A stretch of 64,000 nucleotides of DNA from Elusimicrobiota bacterium (GCA_016722575.1 JADKIY010000002.1:248001-312000), one strand, 5' to 3'; positions 24,396 to 32,882 are shown, numbered from the stretch's first letter. Made by a program: numbers and translations. Notes: a model not told the origin generated them from the letters alone.

Positions 24396-26462
24396 CTAAG
24401 CCAGCCGCAAAACCACCAACAGCTTGTCGATGAGCTTGATCCCAAGAAAAGGCGTGATCACCCCTCCCACTCCGTAAATCAGCGCGTGGTCGCGCAAAAG
24501 CCGGCTCGCCCCCAGGGCGCGGTATTTGACCCCCCGGAGCGACAACGGGATGAGCGCCACAATGATCAAGGCGTTGAAGATCACCGCTGAGAGAATGGCG
24601 CTGGCCGGGGTGGCCAGCCCCATGACGTCCAAGGACTTGAGCGCCGGGTAGGTGCCCGCGAAGGCGGCGGGAATGATGGCGAAATATTTCGCCACGTCGT
24701 TGGAGATGCTGAAGGTCGTCAGGGCGCCGCGCGTGATCAGAAGCTGTTTTCCGATCTCCACGATCTCGATCAATTTCGTCGGATTCGAGTCCAAATCCAC
24801 CATGTTGCCCGCCTCTTTGGCGGCCTGGGTGCCGGTGTTCATGGCCACGGCCACGTCGGCCTGGGCCAGGGCGGGGGCGTCGTTGGTGCCGTCGCCGGTC
24901 ATGGCCACCAGGCGCCCGCCGGTTTGGGTTTCCCGGATCAATTTGAGTTTCGTTTCCGGCGTGGCCTGGGCCAAAAAGTCGTCCACCCCCGCCTCGGCGG
25001 CGATGGCGGCGGCGGTCAGCGCGTTGTCGCCGGTGATCATCACGGTTTTTATCCCCATGCGGCGCAACTCCGCGAACCGTTCCTTGATCCCGCCTTTGAC
25101 GATGTCTTTCAGGTGCACCACGCCCAACACGCGGCCCCGTTCGGCCACCGCCAGGGGCGTCCCGCCGGCCCGGGCGATGTCGTCGACGGTTCGACGCACC
25201 GCGGGGGGAAAGGCGCCCCCCTGTTCCGTCACGTAGGCCTCGATGGCGTCGGCGGCGCCTTTTCGAATCCGCCGTCCGTCCTGCAAATCCACGCCGCTCA
25301 TCCGGGTCTGGGCGGTGAACGGGATGAACGTCGCCCCCAGTTCGTGCACCTGCCGGGCCCGGAGGTTGTATTGTTCCTTCGCCAGCACCACGATGCTCCG
25401 CCCCTCGGGCGTTTCGTCCGAGAGCGAGGCGATTTGCGCCGCGTCGGCCAGGTCCTCCGCGGAGGTCCCGTCCGCCGCCCGGAAAGCCACGGCCTGGCGG
25501 TTCCCCAGGGTGATGGTGCCGGTCTTGTCCAACAGCAGAACGTCCACGTCCCCCGCGGCTTCCACCGCCCGGCCGGACATTGCGATCACGTTGGCCCGGA
25601 TCAGCCGGTCCATCCCGGCAATGCCGATGGCCGGCAATAGGCCGCCGATCGTCGTCGGGATCAGGCACACCAACAGCGCCACCAGCACCGTGATCGACAC
25701 CGCCGCTCCCGCCCCGGCCGCTTGGACGCTGTAAAGGGAAAACGGCAGCAGGGTCGCCGTGGCCAACAGGAAGATGATCGTCATTCCCGCCAACAGAATG
25801 CCCAGGGCGATCTCGTTGGGCGTTTTTTGCCGTTTCGCCCCCTCCACCATGCCGATCATCCGGTCCAAAAAGGTCTCGCCCGGGTTCGTCGTGATTCGCA
25901 CCACCAACCAGTCGGACAGAACCTGGGTCCCGCCGGTGACCGCGCTGCGGTCGCCCCCGCTTTCGCGAATGACGGGCGCGCTTTCGCCGGTGATGGCGGC
26001 TTCATTGACGGACGCGCACCCTTCGATCACCTCCCCGTCCATGGGGATCGAATCGCCGGCTTCCACCAGCACCACGTCGCCTTTCTTGAGCGCGCCGGCC
26101 AACACGACGAGCGGCGCCCGGCCCCGCTTCCCGTCGATGAGCTTTTTGGCCGACGTGTCCTTCCGCGCCGCCCGCAGGTTGTCCGCCTGGGCCTTGCCGC
26201 GGCCCTCCGCCAGGGACTCGGCGAAATTGGCGAACAAAACGGTGAACCACAGCCACAGCGACACGGCCAAAATAAACCCCGCCGGCGCCTCGCCCGTCCC
26301 GGTCGCGGCCTGAAGCCACAAGCCGGTGGTCAACACGCTGCCCACCTCCACCACAAACATCACCGGGTTTTTAAATTGGTGGCGCGGGTCCAATTTCTTG
26401 ACCGCCTCCAACAGCGCCCGGCGCAGAAGGGCCGGGTTGAACAGCGAAAAGGATTTTTTCAT
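24396..26462 (-). CDS. kdpB: Potassium-transporting P-type ATPase subunit KdpB
   Basis: 688 residues; ATP-hydrolysing subunit of the Kdp pump. The phosphorylation site DVLLLDKTGTIT, the actuator GESAPVIRESGGD, the nucleotide-binding region and the hinge MTGDGTNDAPALAQADVAVA are intact. ATG at 26462 (MKKSFSLFNP) with an AGGAGA-type site; homology starts there although the frame stays open far upstream inside kdpA. Confidence 0.97.
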   Translation of the reverse strand: MKKSFSLFNPALLRRALLEAVKKLDPRHQFKNPVMFVVEVGSVLTTGLWLQAATGTGEAPAGFILAVSLWLWFTVLFANFAESLAEGRGKAQADNLRAARKDTSAKKLIDGKRGRAPLVVLAGALKKGDVVLVEAGDSIPMDGEVIEGCASVNEAAITGESAPVIRESGGDRSAVTGGTQVLSDWLVVRITTNPGETFLDRMIGMVEGAKRQKTPNEIALGILLAGMTIIFLLATATLLPFSLYSVQAAGAGAAVSITVLVALLVCLIPTTIGGLLPAIGIAGMDRLIRANVIAMSGRAVEAAGDVDVLLLDKTGTITLGNRQAVAFRAADGTSAEDLADAAQIASLSDETPEGRSIVVLAKEQYNLRARQVHELGATFIPFTAQTRMSGVDLQDGRRIRKGAADAIEAYVTEQGGAFPPAVRRTVDDIARAGGTPLAVAERGRVLGVVHLKDIVKGGIKERFAELRRMGIKTVMITGDNALTAAAIAAEAGVDDFLAQATPETKLKLIRETQTGGRLVAMTGDGTNDAPALAQADVAVAMNTGTQAAKEAGNMVDLDSNPTKLIEIVEIGKQLLITRGALTTFSISNDVAKYFAIIPAAFAGTYPALKSLDVMGLATPASAILSAVIFNALIIVALIPLSLRGVKYRALGASRLLRDHALIYGVGGVITPFLGIKLIDKLLVVLRLA

Positions 26463-26476
26463 CGCACTCTCCTTGG

Positions 26477-28198
26477 CTACGACGCGAGCGTCAAATGTTC
26501 GACGATGGGCCCCAGGGCCAGCGCCGGAAAAAACGTCAACGCCCCCACCAGCAGCACCGTCCCCACGAGGAAGAGGACGAACAGCGGCGTGTGGGTCGGC
26601 AGCGTCCCGCTGGACAGGGGCACTTGTTTTTTCCCGGCCAGAGACCCGGCCAGGGCCAACACCGGGATCGCGATCCAATACCGGGCGAAAAACATCGCCA
26701 ATCCCAACGCGACGTTGTAGAACGGGGTGTTCGCGCCGAGCCCCGCGAAGGCGCTCCCGTTGTTGTTTCCGGCGGAGGAAAAGGCGTACAACACCTCGCT
26801 GAACCCGTGGGCCCCGGGGTTGAACACCGTCGCCCTCCCCGCTTTCGTGGCCACGGCGACCGCGGTGCCGATCAGCACCACCGCGCAGGGGACCAAGACG
26901 CCGATGGACGCCATCTTCATTTCGTACGCCTCGATCTTTTTTCCCAGATATTCCGGGGTCCGCCCCACCATCAGACCGGCGATAAAGACCGCGATGACGG
27001 CAAAGAGCAGCAAACCGTAGAGCCCCGACCCCACCCCGCCGAACACGACTTCGCCCAGCTGCATGAGGACCAAGGGGGCCAATCCCCCCAGGGGCGTCAA
27101 GGAATCGTGCATGGCGTTGACCGACCCGTTGGAGGCCGCCGTCGTCGCCGTCGCCCAGAGAGCGGACTGCACGATGCCGAAACGGACCTCTTTGCCCTCC
27201 ATGTTCCCCCCCGGCTGAAGGGACGACGCCGCTTGGTCCGCCCCCGCCCGGGTCAAGAGCGGGTTGCCCCGCTGTTCCTGGTCGACGGTGAGCCACAGAA
27301 AGGGGACGAACATCACCCCCATGGCGGCCAGGACCGCCCACCCCTGGCGGCGGTCTTTGACCAGCTCGCCGAAGGTGGAACACAACGCCGCCGCGATCAG
27401 GAGGATGGAAATCCATTCGATGAAATTGCTGAGGGGCGTCGGGTTTTCGAAGGGGTGCGCCGAATTCACGTTGAAAAAACCGCCCCCGTTGGTTCCCAAC
27501 TGTTTGATGGCCACCTGCGACGCCACCGGACCCACCGCCAAGACCTGCGCGGCCGCCCCACCCCCCAGCGGGGCCACCGTCACGCTCGGCCGGAAGGTCT
27601 GCACCACCCCCTGGGAAACCAGCAACAGCCCCACCGCCACCGACAACGGCAGGAGGATGTGAAGCGTGCTCCGGGTGAGGTCCACCCAGAAATTCCCGAG
27701 AGTCGACGCCTGCCGTCGGACAAACCCCCGCGTCAAGGCCACGAGCACGGCCATGCCGGACGCCGCCGAGAGGAAATTCTGCACCGTGAGCCCCAGCGTT
27801 TGCGTGAGGTAGCTCAGGGTGGTCTCGCCCCCGTAGCCCTGCCAATTGGTGTTGGTGGCGAAACTCACCGCCGTGTTGAAGGACGAGTCCGGGGACACGG
27901 CCCCCAGTCCCAGCGGGTTGAGCGGCAGGCGTCCCTGGAGGCGCTGAAGCGCGTAAACGGCCACCAGGCCCACGATGTTAAAGGCCAGAAAGGCCGCCGC
28001 GTAGGTTTTCCAGGGCATTTCCTCCTCGGGGCGGATTCCAAAAAGACGGTAGAGAAGCCGCTCCAAGGGGCCCAGCGCCTTCCCGAGCCACGGCGCCCGG
28101 CCCTCGTACACCCGGGCCATGTAGAGGCCCAAGGGTTTTACCAGCGCCAACAAAACCCCCAGACCCATCAGGCATTGCGTCAGGTTGTTTGCGTTCAT
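26477..28198 (-). CDS. kdpA: Potassium-transporting ATPase subunit KdpA
   Basis: 573 residues, about ten membrane helices; the K+-selective channel-like subunit. Selectivity-filter segments are visible: FATNTNWQGYGGET and KQLGTNGGGFFNVNSAHPFE. Start taken as ATG at 28198, preceded by CGGAGAATTTTC and overlapping the kdpF stop by 4 bp. The frame is open for 60 more codons upstream, through the kdpF region, into a short membrane-helix ORF at 28378. Confidence 0.95.
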   Translation of the reverse strand: MNANNLTQCLMGLGVLLALVKPLGLYMARVYEGRAPWLGKALGPLERLLYRLFGIRPEEEMPWKTYAAAFLAFNIVGLVAVYALQRLQGRLPLNPLGLGAVSPDSSFNTAVSFATNTNWQGYGGETTLSYLTQTLGLTVQNFLSAASGMAVLVALTRGFVRRQASTLGNFWVDLTRSTLHILLPLSVAVGLLLVSQGVVQTFRPSVTVAPLGGGAAAQVLAVGPVASQVAIKQLGTNGGGFFNVNSAHPFENPTPLSNFIEWISILLIAAALCSTFGELVKDRRQGWAVLAAMGVMFVPFLWLTVDQEQRGNPLLTRAGADQAASSLQPGGNMEGKEVRFGIVQSALWATATTAASNGSVNAMHDSLTPLGGLAPLVLMQLGEVVFGGVGSGLYGLLLFAVIAVFIAGLMVGRTPEYLGKKIEAYEMKMASIGVLVPCAVVLIGTAVAVATKAGRATVFNPGAHGFSEVLYAFSSAGNNNGSAFAGLGANTPFYNVALGLAMFFARYWIAIPVLALAGSLAGKKQVPLSSGTLPTHTPLFVLFLVGTVLLVGALTFFPALALGPIVEHLTLAS

Positions 28199-28284
28199 TG
28201 AAAATTCTCCGGTTTTAACAGAGCCGCCATCAAGTAGACCAGGATCAACACCGTCAGGGTTCCACCGATCCAATAAAGAACCAT
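28195..28284 (-). CDS. kdpF: KdpF, small stabilising subunit
   Basis: 29 residues: MVLYWIGGTLTVLILVYLMA, then a short tail ending LLKPENFQ. A single helix followed by L-x-P-E-(R/N)-F is the signature of KdpF, which stabilises the KdpABC complex. AAGGAGG precedes the ATG at 28284 and the stop overlaps the kdpA ATG as ATGA. Confidence 0.88.
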   Translation of the reverse strand: MVLYWIGGTLTVLILVYLMAALLKPENFQ

Positions 28285-28296
28285 CGATTCGCCTCC

Positions 28297-28378
28297 TTAC
28301 AATCCTCTCGCAGAGCGCGATGAGACCCACCGTCAAAACCGTCAGGACCACCGTCAAACCCAGATAGACCGCGTCCAT
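28297..28378 (-). CDS. Very small membrane protein upstream of kdpF, frame uncertain
   Basis: From the ATG at 28378 the sequence reads MDAVYLGLTVVLTVLTVGLI then ALCER, one membrane helix. From memory, many kdp operons carry a similar protein of about 27 residues just before kdpF, usually ending near CERL. Here the natural stop (TAA at 28297-28299) is one base out of frame, so the reading continues through the kdpF region in a useless frame and joins kdpA in frame. Either one base is extra near 28303, or the product is a longer KdpA variant. The first seems more likely. Confidence 0.45.
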
Positions 28379-28379
28379 G

Positions 28380-28622
28380 TCATTTCTCCTTCGGCCGCTC
28401 CGACACGCGGCGCAATTGGTCCTTGATGTCCTTGAGGTCCCGGAGCGCCTCGGTCAGACACGCTTCGTCCCGCGCGACCCGGTCCGCCAACGGCTCCGCG
28501 GCCCGCGCGGCGGATCCCGCCGTCCTTTTTTCCTCTCCCTCCGGGGGCCACACGGCCCATCCAGCGCCGGCGGTAAACAGCGGGAACGTCGCGGCAAAGC
28601 AAAAGAAGAATTTTCGTTTCAT
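28380..28622 (-). CDS. Small exported protein at the head of the kdp operon
   Basis: 80 residues. MKRKFFFCFAATFPLFTAGA is a typical signal peptide. The mature part is charged and helical (ADRVARDEACLTEALRDLKD, then IKDQLRRVSE), probably a short coiled coil. It is the first gene after the phased TTAACG repeats and lies 1 bp before the next small ORF, so it is probably part of the kdp transcript. Family not recognised; periplasmic location is inferred. Confidence 0.65.
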   Translation of the reverse strand: MKRKFFFCFAATFPLFTAGAGWAVWPPEGEEKRTAGSAARAAEPLADRVARDEACLTEALRDLKDIKDQLRRVSERPKEK

Positions 28623-28679
28623 GGCCCAACCTCCCGAACAACGAATCGTCGCCTGCCCCCCCATCATGGCGCAAAGGGG

Positions 28680-28718
28680 CGTTAACGCTCCATTGCGGGG
28701 GCGTTAAGAAGTCGTTAA
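28680..28718 (-). promoter_or_regulatory. Phased direct repeats, likely KdpE operator
   Basis: On the minus strand the hexamer TTAACG occurs three times, with plus-strand starts of CGTTAA at 28680, 28702 and 28713. The spacings are 22 and 11 bp, two and one helical turns, and the two adjacent copies extend to TCTTAACG. Tandem repeats phased at 10-11 bp are what OmpR/KdpE-family regulators bind. The site lies between kdpE and the kdp structural genes, 58-96 bp upstream of the first start. Confidence 0.6.
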
Positions 28719-28729
28719 GACGCGGAACG

Positions 28730-29428
28730 TCAGTCGAGGGGGGCTTCGAGGCGGTAACCGACGCCGGGCTCCGTTTTGAGGCAACGGGGGCGCACCGGGT
28801 CGGGTTCAATCTTTTGGCGCAGTTGATGGACAAAGATGCGGACGGACTCGGGGGTGGCGTCGCCGTTTTCCCCCCACACCTCCCGCAACAGCTGGGTCTG
28901 GCTCACCACGCGTCCGGCGTGGCGCACCAACACGGCCAGCAGGTCATACTGGCGGGGCGACAGGTGGATTTCTTTTTTTCGAAGGGTCACCCGCCGCGCC
29001 ACCAAATCCACCCGCAGGCCGTCCCGTTCGTAGACGGGCGAGACGTCGGCGGGCCCCCGTTCCGTTCGGCGCTCGGCGGCCCGCACCCGGGCCAGGAGCT
29101 CCGCCGTGGAGAAGGGCTTGGTCAGATAATCATCGGCGCCGGCGTCCAACCCGGCGATCTTGTCTTTTTCCTGCCCCCGGGCCGAGACGATGATGATGGG
29201 GGCCGAGGTCCACTTCCGCAGGGCTTTGAGGACCGTCAAACCGTCGCCGTCGGGCAAACCCAAATCCAACAGGATCGCCCGGGGTTTTTTGGCCGCCGCC
29301 GCCTCCAGACCCTGCCGGCCCGTGGCGGCCTCGAGCACCCGCCACCCCGCGTCTTCGAGCACCGGCCGGAGGAAACGCAGGATCGCCGCTTCGTCCTCGA
29401 TCACGAGCATCGTCTTTTCAACGGCCAC
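28730..29428 (-). CDS. kdpE: Response regulator KdpE
   Basis: 232 residues, OmpR family. Receiver: acidic pair LVIEDE, phospho-acceptor Asp in ILLDLGLPDGDG, Thr/Ser in IIIVSARG, Lys in DYLTKPF. The C-terminal winged helix ends with RIFVHQLRQKIEPDP and GVGYRLE. Overlaps the kinase gene by 11 bp. It should activate the kdp genes when phosphorylated by the neighbouring kinase. Confidence 0.93.
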   Translation of the reverse strand: MAVEKTMLVIEDEAAILRFLRPVLEDAGWRVLEAATGRQGLEAAAAKKPRAILLDLGLPDGDGLTVLKALRKWTSAPIIIVSARGQEKDKIAGLDAGADDYLTKPFSTAELLARVRAAERRTERGPADVSPVYERDGLRVDLVARRVTLRKKEIHLSPRQYDLLAVLVRHAGRVVSQTQLLREVWGENGDATPESVRIFVHQLRQKIEPDPVRPRCLKTEPGVGYRLEAPLD

Positions 29429-30932
29429 GGTCGTCTCCCCGGGGCAGCGTCAATTCGAAAACGGCCCCGCCCCCGGGCCGCCGGTCGGCGGTCAGGCGGC
29501 CGCCGTGGGCTTCCGCCACCGCCCGGCAAATGGCCAACCCCAGTCCCGCCCCGGGGGAGGCCTTCCCCCGATAAAATTTCTCAAACACCCGTTCGCGGTC
29601 CCCGGGGTCCAAGCCCGGGCCCCGGTCCGCCACGGTCACCGTCACGTTTTTTTCCGTCGAACGCGCCGCGATGTCGATGGGGGATTGGGGCGGAGTGTGC
29701 CGCAGGGCGTTTTCGATCAAATTGACGAACACCTGCTCCATCAACAGCCCGTCCATGGGAACCGGCGGGAAATCGGGCGGAAGGTCCACCGTCACCCGCC
29801 GGGCGATCAGCGCTTTTTCCAACCGGGCCAAGGCCCCGCCCACCACGTCTTCCAAGGGGTGAAGTTCCTTTTGAAGGACCACCGCCCCCGATTCCAGGCG
29901 CGTCACTTCCAAAAGATTTTGAATCAACCGGGTCAACCGTTCCGCTTCCGACCGGATGTTCTCCAACAGGTCCCGGGCGGCGGACCCCGGCGGATTATCG
30001 CTCTTGGCCAACAAGGCCTCCGCCGAGCCCAGAATGGCCGCCAGGGGCGTTCGCAAATCGTGGGACACCGCGCTCAACAATGAACTGCGAAGCCGCTCGG
30101 CCGCGGCCTCCACCTCGACTTTCCGGTTGTGATCCTCCAACCGCACGATCGCCAACGCCGAAGCGATTTGGTGAACGAAGGAGTCCAACAACAGCCGCTG
30201 CTCCGGCGCCAGCAACCAATCGCGGGACCGGGGCTGGACCCGGAGTACCCCCACCGTTCCCTCGTCGCCTTGGAGCGGAAGGAAGAGGGCCTCCTCGCCG
30301 GGCAGGGCGGCGGTTCCCAACCCCGCGGCGTTCCATCGATCGTAAACCCATTGGGCGACGCCCCGTTCCTTATCGACGGACGCGGGCGCCTCTCCCGCCC
30401 GGGCTTTGGCCTCCAGCCGACCGTCCGCCCCGGGAAGATAGAGGGTCGCCCCCGCGTTAAAAACCTCCGCCACGTGCCGCGCCGCCGCGGAAAGGACTTT
30501 TTCGATCCCTCGCGCGCTGGTCAACTGCTGGGTGAAGGCGTGGGTCAGGGCCGTTCGACGTTGTCCCTGGCGGGCGGCCTCCGCCTCGTATCGAAGGCGA
30601 AGGGTGAGGTGGCTGATCACCAGCGCCGTGGCCAGCATCACCAGGAACGTCCAAAGATATTGCGCGTCGGAAACGGTCAAATGGAATCGGGGCGGCACGA
30701 AACAAAAATCCATAGCGGCCACGCTCAGGACCGAGGCCGCCACCGCCGGCCCCCGGCGCCCCCGGGCGGCCACGAGAAGGACGCCCACCAGGTAAATCAT
30801 GATCAAATTGACCAAATCGAAAAAGGGAAACGCGGCGAAGCAGAGGCCCGTCGCCCCGACGACCACGAGGACGGCGAACAAATACTGTCGTGTCAGGGGG
30901 GGCGGAGGAGGGGACGTTGGATCGGGATTCAT
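29418..30932 (-). CDS. KdpD-type kinase half: DUF4118 membrane unit, GAF, HisKA, HATPase
   Basis: 504 residues. A four-helix DUF4118-like membrane unit (DLVNLIMIYLVGVLL; FCFVPPRFHLTVSDAQYLWT) is followed by a GAF-like domain. Then come the phospho-acceptor His in AVSHDLRTPLAAI, N box NLIENALRHTPP, DRGPGLDP and GAGLGLAI. It corresponds to the C-terminal half of KdpD and lacks the KdpD and USP domains, which are encoded at 21354-23810. The start is unsure: ATG at 30932 (used) or GTG at 30950; neither has a well-spaced ribosome site. First gene of the kdpE unit, so this is the only visible KdpE kinase. Confidence 0.9.
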   Translation of the reverse strand: MNPDPTSPPPPPLTRQYLFAVLVVVGATGLCFAAFPFFDLVNLIMIYLVGVLLVAARGRRGPAVAASVLSVAAMDFCFVPPRFHLTVSDAQYLWTFLVMLATALVISHLTLRLRYEAEAARQGQRRTALTHAFTQQLTSARGIEKVLSAAARHVAEVFNAGATLYLPGADGRLEAKARAGEAPASVDKERGVAQWVYDRWNAAGLGTAALPGEEALFLPLQGDEGTVGVLRVQPRSRDWLLAPEQRLLLDSFVHQIASALAIVRLEDHNRKVEVEAAAERLRSSLLSAVSHDLRTPLAAILGSAEALLAKSDNPPGSAARDLLENIRSEAERLTRLIQNLLEVTRLESGAVVLQKELHPLEDVVGGALARLEKALIARRVTVDLPPDFPPVPMDGLLMEQVFVNLIENALRHTPPQSPIDIAARSTEKNVTVTVADRGPGLDPGDRERVFEKFYRGKASPGAGLGLAICRAVAEAHGGRLTADRRPGGGAVFELTLPRGDDRGR

Positions 30933-31034
30933 GGGTTTTGATTGTACCACGCCCTCCGAGCGCGGAACAGGGCCTGTCCGCCGCGGGAACCAATTCGCCG
31001 GCCCGGTGTCCCAGGTTGACCAAGGAGGTTTCCC

Positions 31035-31505
31035 ATGCCCAGGTTCGACAATCCGTTGAAGGGTTTAAAAGTGGCGTCCCCGTGCCCGATGAATTGGGAC
31101 GAGATGACCGGCGACGACCGGGTGCGCTTCTGCGCCCATTGCCGCCTGAACGTTTTTAATTTGTCCGCGCTTAAGCGGGACGAGGCGATCAAGCTGTTGA
31201 ACGAAAAGGAAGGCCGGCTGTGCGTGCGGTTTTTCCGGCGGGAGGACGGAACGGTGATGACGGCGGACTGCCCGGTGGGCCTGGCGGCCCTCCGGCAAAA
31301 ATTTCGGCGTTTGACGGCCTTGGCCTTCGCGGGGGCCGCGGCCCTGTTGACGGCCTGGGGGTTCATTAAAAAAAGGCCCGCCCCCGCCTGCCGCCCCACC
31401 GTGGGCGAACCGATCCTGGGCGCTCCCTTGATGGGCAAACCCGCCGCCCCTCCCCGGGCCGTCCTGGGCGACGTCGCCGAAGCCCCGCCGCCGGACAGGC
31501 GGTAA
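31035..31505 (+). CDS. Cysteine-motif protein with one membrane helix
   Basis: 156 residues. The first 80 contain conserved-looking cysteines: CPMNWDEMTGDDRVRFCAHC, then NVFNLSALKRDEA, EGRLCVRFFRREDGT and ADCPVG. From memory, similar modules occur at the N-terminus of uncharacterised proteins in myxobacteria and planctomycetes. The CxxC plus two further cysteines could hold a metal (inference). A membrane helix (about 93-112) and a Pro/Ala-rich tail follow. ATG at 31035 behind AAGGAGGTTTCCC, a strong ribosome site. Divergent from the KdpD-type kinase gene. Confidence 0.7.
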   Translation: MPRFDNPLKGLKVASPCPMNWDEMTGDDRVRFCAHCRLNVFNLSALKRDEAIKLLNEKEGRLCVRFFRREDGTVMTADCPVGLAALRQKFRRLTALAFAGAAALLTAWGFIKKRPAPACRPTVGEPILGAPLMGKPAAPPRAVLGDVAEAPPPDRR

Positions 31506-31515
31506 AGGCATCGGG

Positions 31516-32046
31516 TTATTTCTTCTCGGCCAGGCTTTTCAGGTTGGCCAGCCCGGTTTCAAAGGACCCGCCCACCATTTTGTCCATGTTCACAAACACG
31601 CACATGAGGCGGCCCACGAAGTTGTTTTTCCCCCGCACCGACCAGGTGACCACGCTTCCGTCCTTCGACGGGGCGATGGCCATTTCCGCCTCCTGGGTCA
31701 TTTGAAATGGCTTTCGGTATTCAAGGCGGGTTTTGACCGTCCGGGGAGGAACGCTTTCCACCACCACCGCGGATCCCACGCCCATCTTGCCGGGGCTTTC
31801 CCACCGGCTCTCGGACCCCACGCCCTCCTCGGGCCCGTTGAAACTCATCTTCATGGCCGGGTCCAGGGCGGGCCAGGGCATCCACTGGTTCGTTTTTTTG
31901 GAATTGTTGATCCAGGGAAAGAGCGCCTCCGGCGACGCCTTTATCTCCAATTGACGGGAAATCGAATAGTCCGCCGGTTTCAACGCCACGAAAACCAAAA
32001 ACACGCCGACCGACAGCGCCAACCCGCCAAGCATTTTCAATTTCAC
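31516..32046 (-). CDS. SRPBCC (START/polyketide-cyclase-like) protein with N-terminal helix
   Basis: About 176 residues. One hydrophobic N-terminal helix is followed by an SRPBCC fold: ISRQLEIKASPEALFPWINN at the start, EYRKPF and VTWSVRGKNNF strands, and the long C-terminal helix GSFETGLANLKSLAEK. Such proteins bind hydrophobic ligands; the ligand here is unknown. Two GTG codons, 32052 and 32046, are possible; 32046 is better spaced from GGGAGAGAGG. Lies 15-21 bp behind the barrel gene and is probably co-transcribed with it. Confidence 0.8.
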   Translation of the reverse strand: MKLKMLGGLALSVGVFLVFVALKPADYSISRQLEIKASPEALFPWINNSKKTNQWMPWPALDPAMKMSFNGPEEGVGSESRWESPGKMGVGSAVVVESVPPRTVKTRLEYRKPFQMTQEAEMAIAPSKDGSVVTWSVRGKNNFVGRLMCVFVNMDKMVGGSFETGLANLKSLAEKK

Positions 32047-32067
32047 AAACACCTCTCTCCCAAGAAT

Positions 32068-32757
32068 TTAAAACTTAAACGCCAACACGAAGTCGACGCC
32101 GTCGCCTTTGAACTTTTCAAATTCCGCGTTCAAACTCGAGACCGGTTGCACCGCGCCGTTAAATTCGGCGGTTTTGGCCTTGTAGCTCACCACGGAGTAC
32201 CGCACCCCCGCCGACAACGAACAACGCTTCAAATAGCGCTCAAAATCCGCCGTCAGGTGGAACCCTTGCCCCGCCTTGTAACGCACCTCGGTGCGTCCCG
32301 CCCCCACGGACCCGAAATCCGTTTTAAACTTCCCGGACGGGTACTGCCCGATCCCGCCGCCGATTTTAAAGTCCAGCCACGCCCCCTCCCGTTTCACGAG
32401 GGGAATTTTGTACTTCAAGGTCGCCAGCGTTAGATACCGCTCAAAGGACCCGGACGCGTTGCTCACGTCCGGCGACAGCGTGCTCCGCTGGTAGCCCCAC
32501 AACACTTCGACGTCCACGGAATCCGTCAACCCGTAACCCAGGCTGATCCCGCCGCCCAGGCCGCCCCCCGCGCTGATTTTGATGCTCTCGCCGTCGGTGG
32601 TCACGCCCACCTCGTGGTTTTTAAGCCCCAGGCCGATCAGCAATTGGGGCTCCACCCGCCATTGCCCCGTCCCGCGCCCGTTGCCCGCTGCCGCCAAGGG
32701 CCCGGCCCAAAACAATCCCGCCGCCATCAGCAGGCCCTTCATCGAAATCAATTTCAT
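32068..32757 (-). CDS. Outer-membrane beta-barrel protein
   Basis: 229 residues. A signal peptide ends near AGPLAAA. Alternating strands follow, for example LSAGVRYSVVSYKAK and WLDFKIGGGIGQYPSG, and the protein ends in LAFKF with the terminal Phe typical of outer-membrane barrels. About eight strands are likely. ATG at 32757 behind GAGGAGGACGG. A -10 TATAAT lies at 32810-32815. Function unknown. Confidence 0.75.
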   Translation of the reverse strand: MKLISMKGLLMAAGLFWAGPLAAAGNGRGTGQWRVEPQLLIGLGLKNHEVGVTTDGESIKISAGGGLGGGISLGYGLTDSVDVEVLWGYQRSTLSPDVSNASGSFERYLTLATLKYKIPLVKREGAWLDFKIGGGIGQYPSGKFKTDFGSVGAGRTEVRYKAGQGFHLTADFERYLKRCSLSAGVRYSVVSYKAKTAEFNGAVQPVSSLNAEFEKFKGDGVDFVLAFKF

Positions 32758-32809
32758 ACCGTCCTCCTCTTGGGAATGGGTCGGGGCGCCGACTTTGCCC
32801 CCTTGGACG

Positions 32810-32815
32810 ATTATA
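32810..32815 (-). promoter_or_regulatory. -10 element for the barrel gene
   Basis: TATAAT on the minus strand in the divergent region; the -35 region is not recognisable. Predicted start near 32803, giving a leader of about 45 nt before the ATG at 32757. Confidence 0.5.
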
Positions 32816-32854
32816 TCAACCCTCCCGCGGTCCGGCACGCCGGACGCGGGCCAC

Positions 32855-32882
32855 TTGCGTTTTCCCCGTTCCCGCTTATACT
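32855..32882 (+). promoter_or_regulatory. Promoter for the membrane protein/MIDAS lipoprotein pair
   Basis: TTGCGT (32855-32860), 16-bp spacer, TATACT (32877-32882). Drives the plus-strand genes from 32933; the -35 is only half matching. Confidence 0.5.

Noticed and set aside
24396..27845. A 1149-residue reading of kdpB extended upstream
   Set aside because: The extra N-terminus is antisense-like Gly/Arg-rich sequence inside kdpA; the true start is at 26462.
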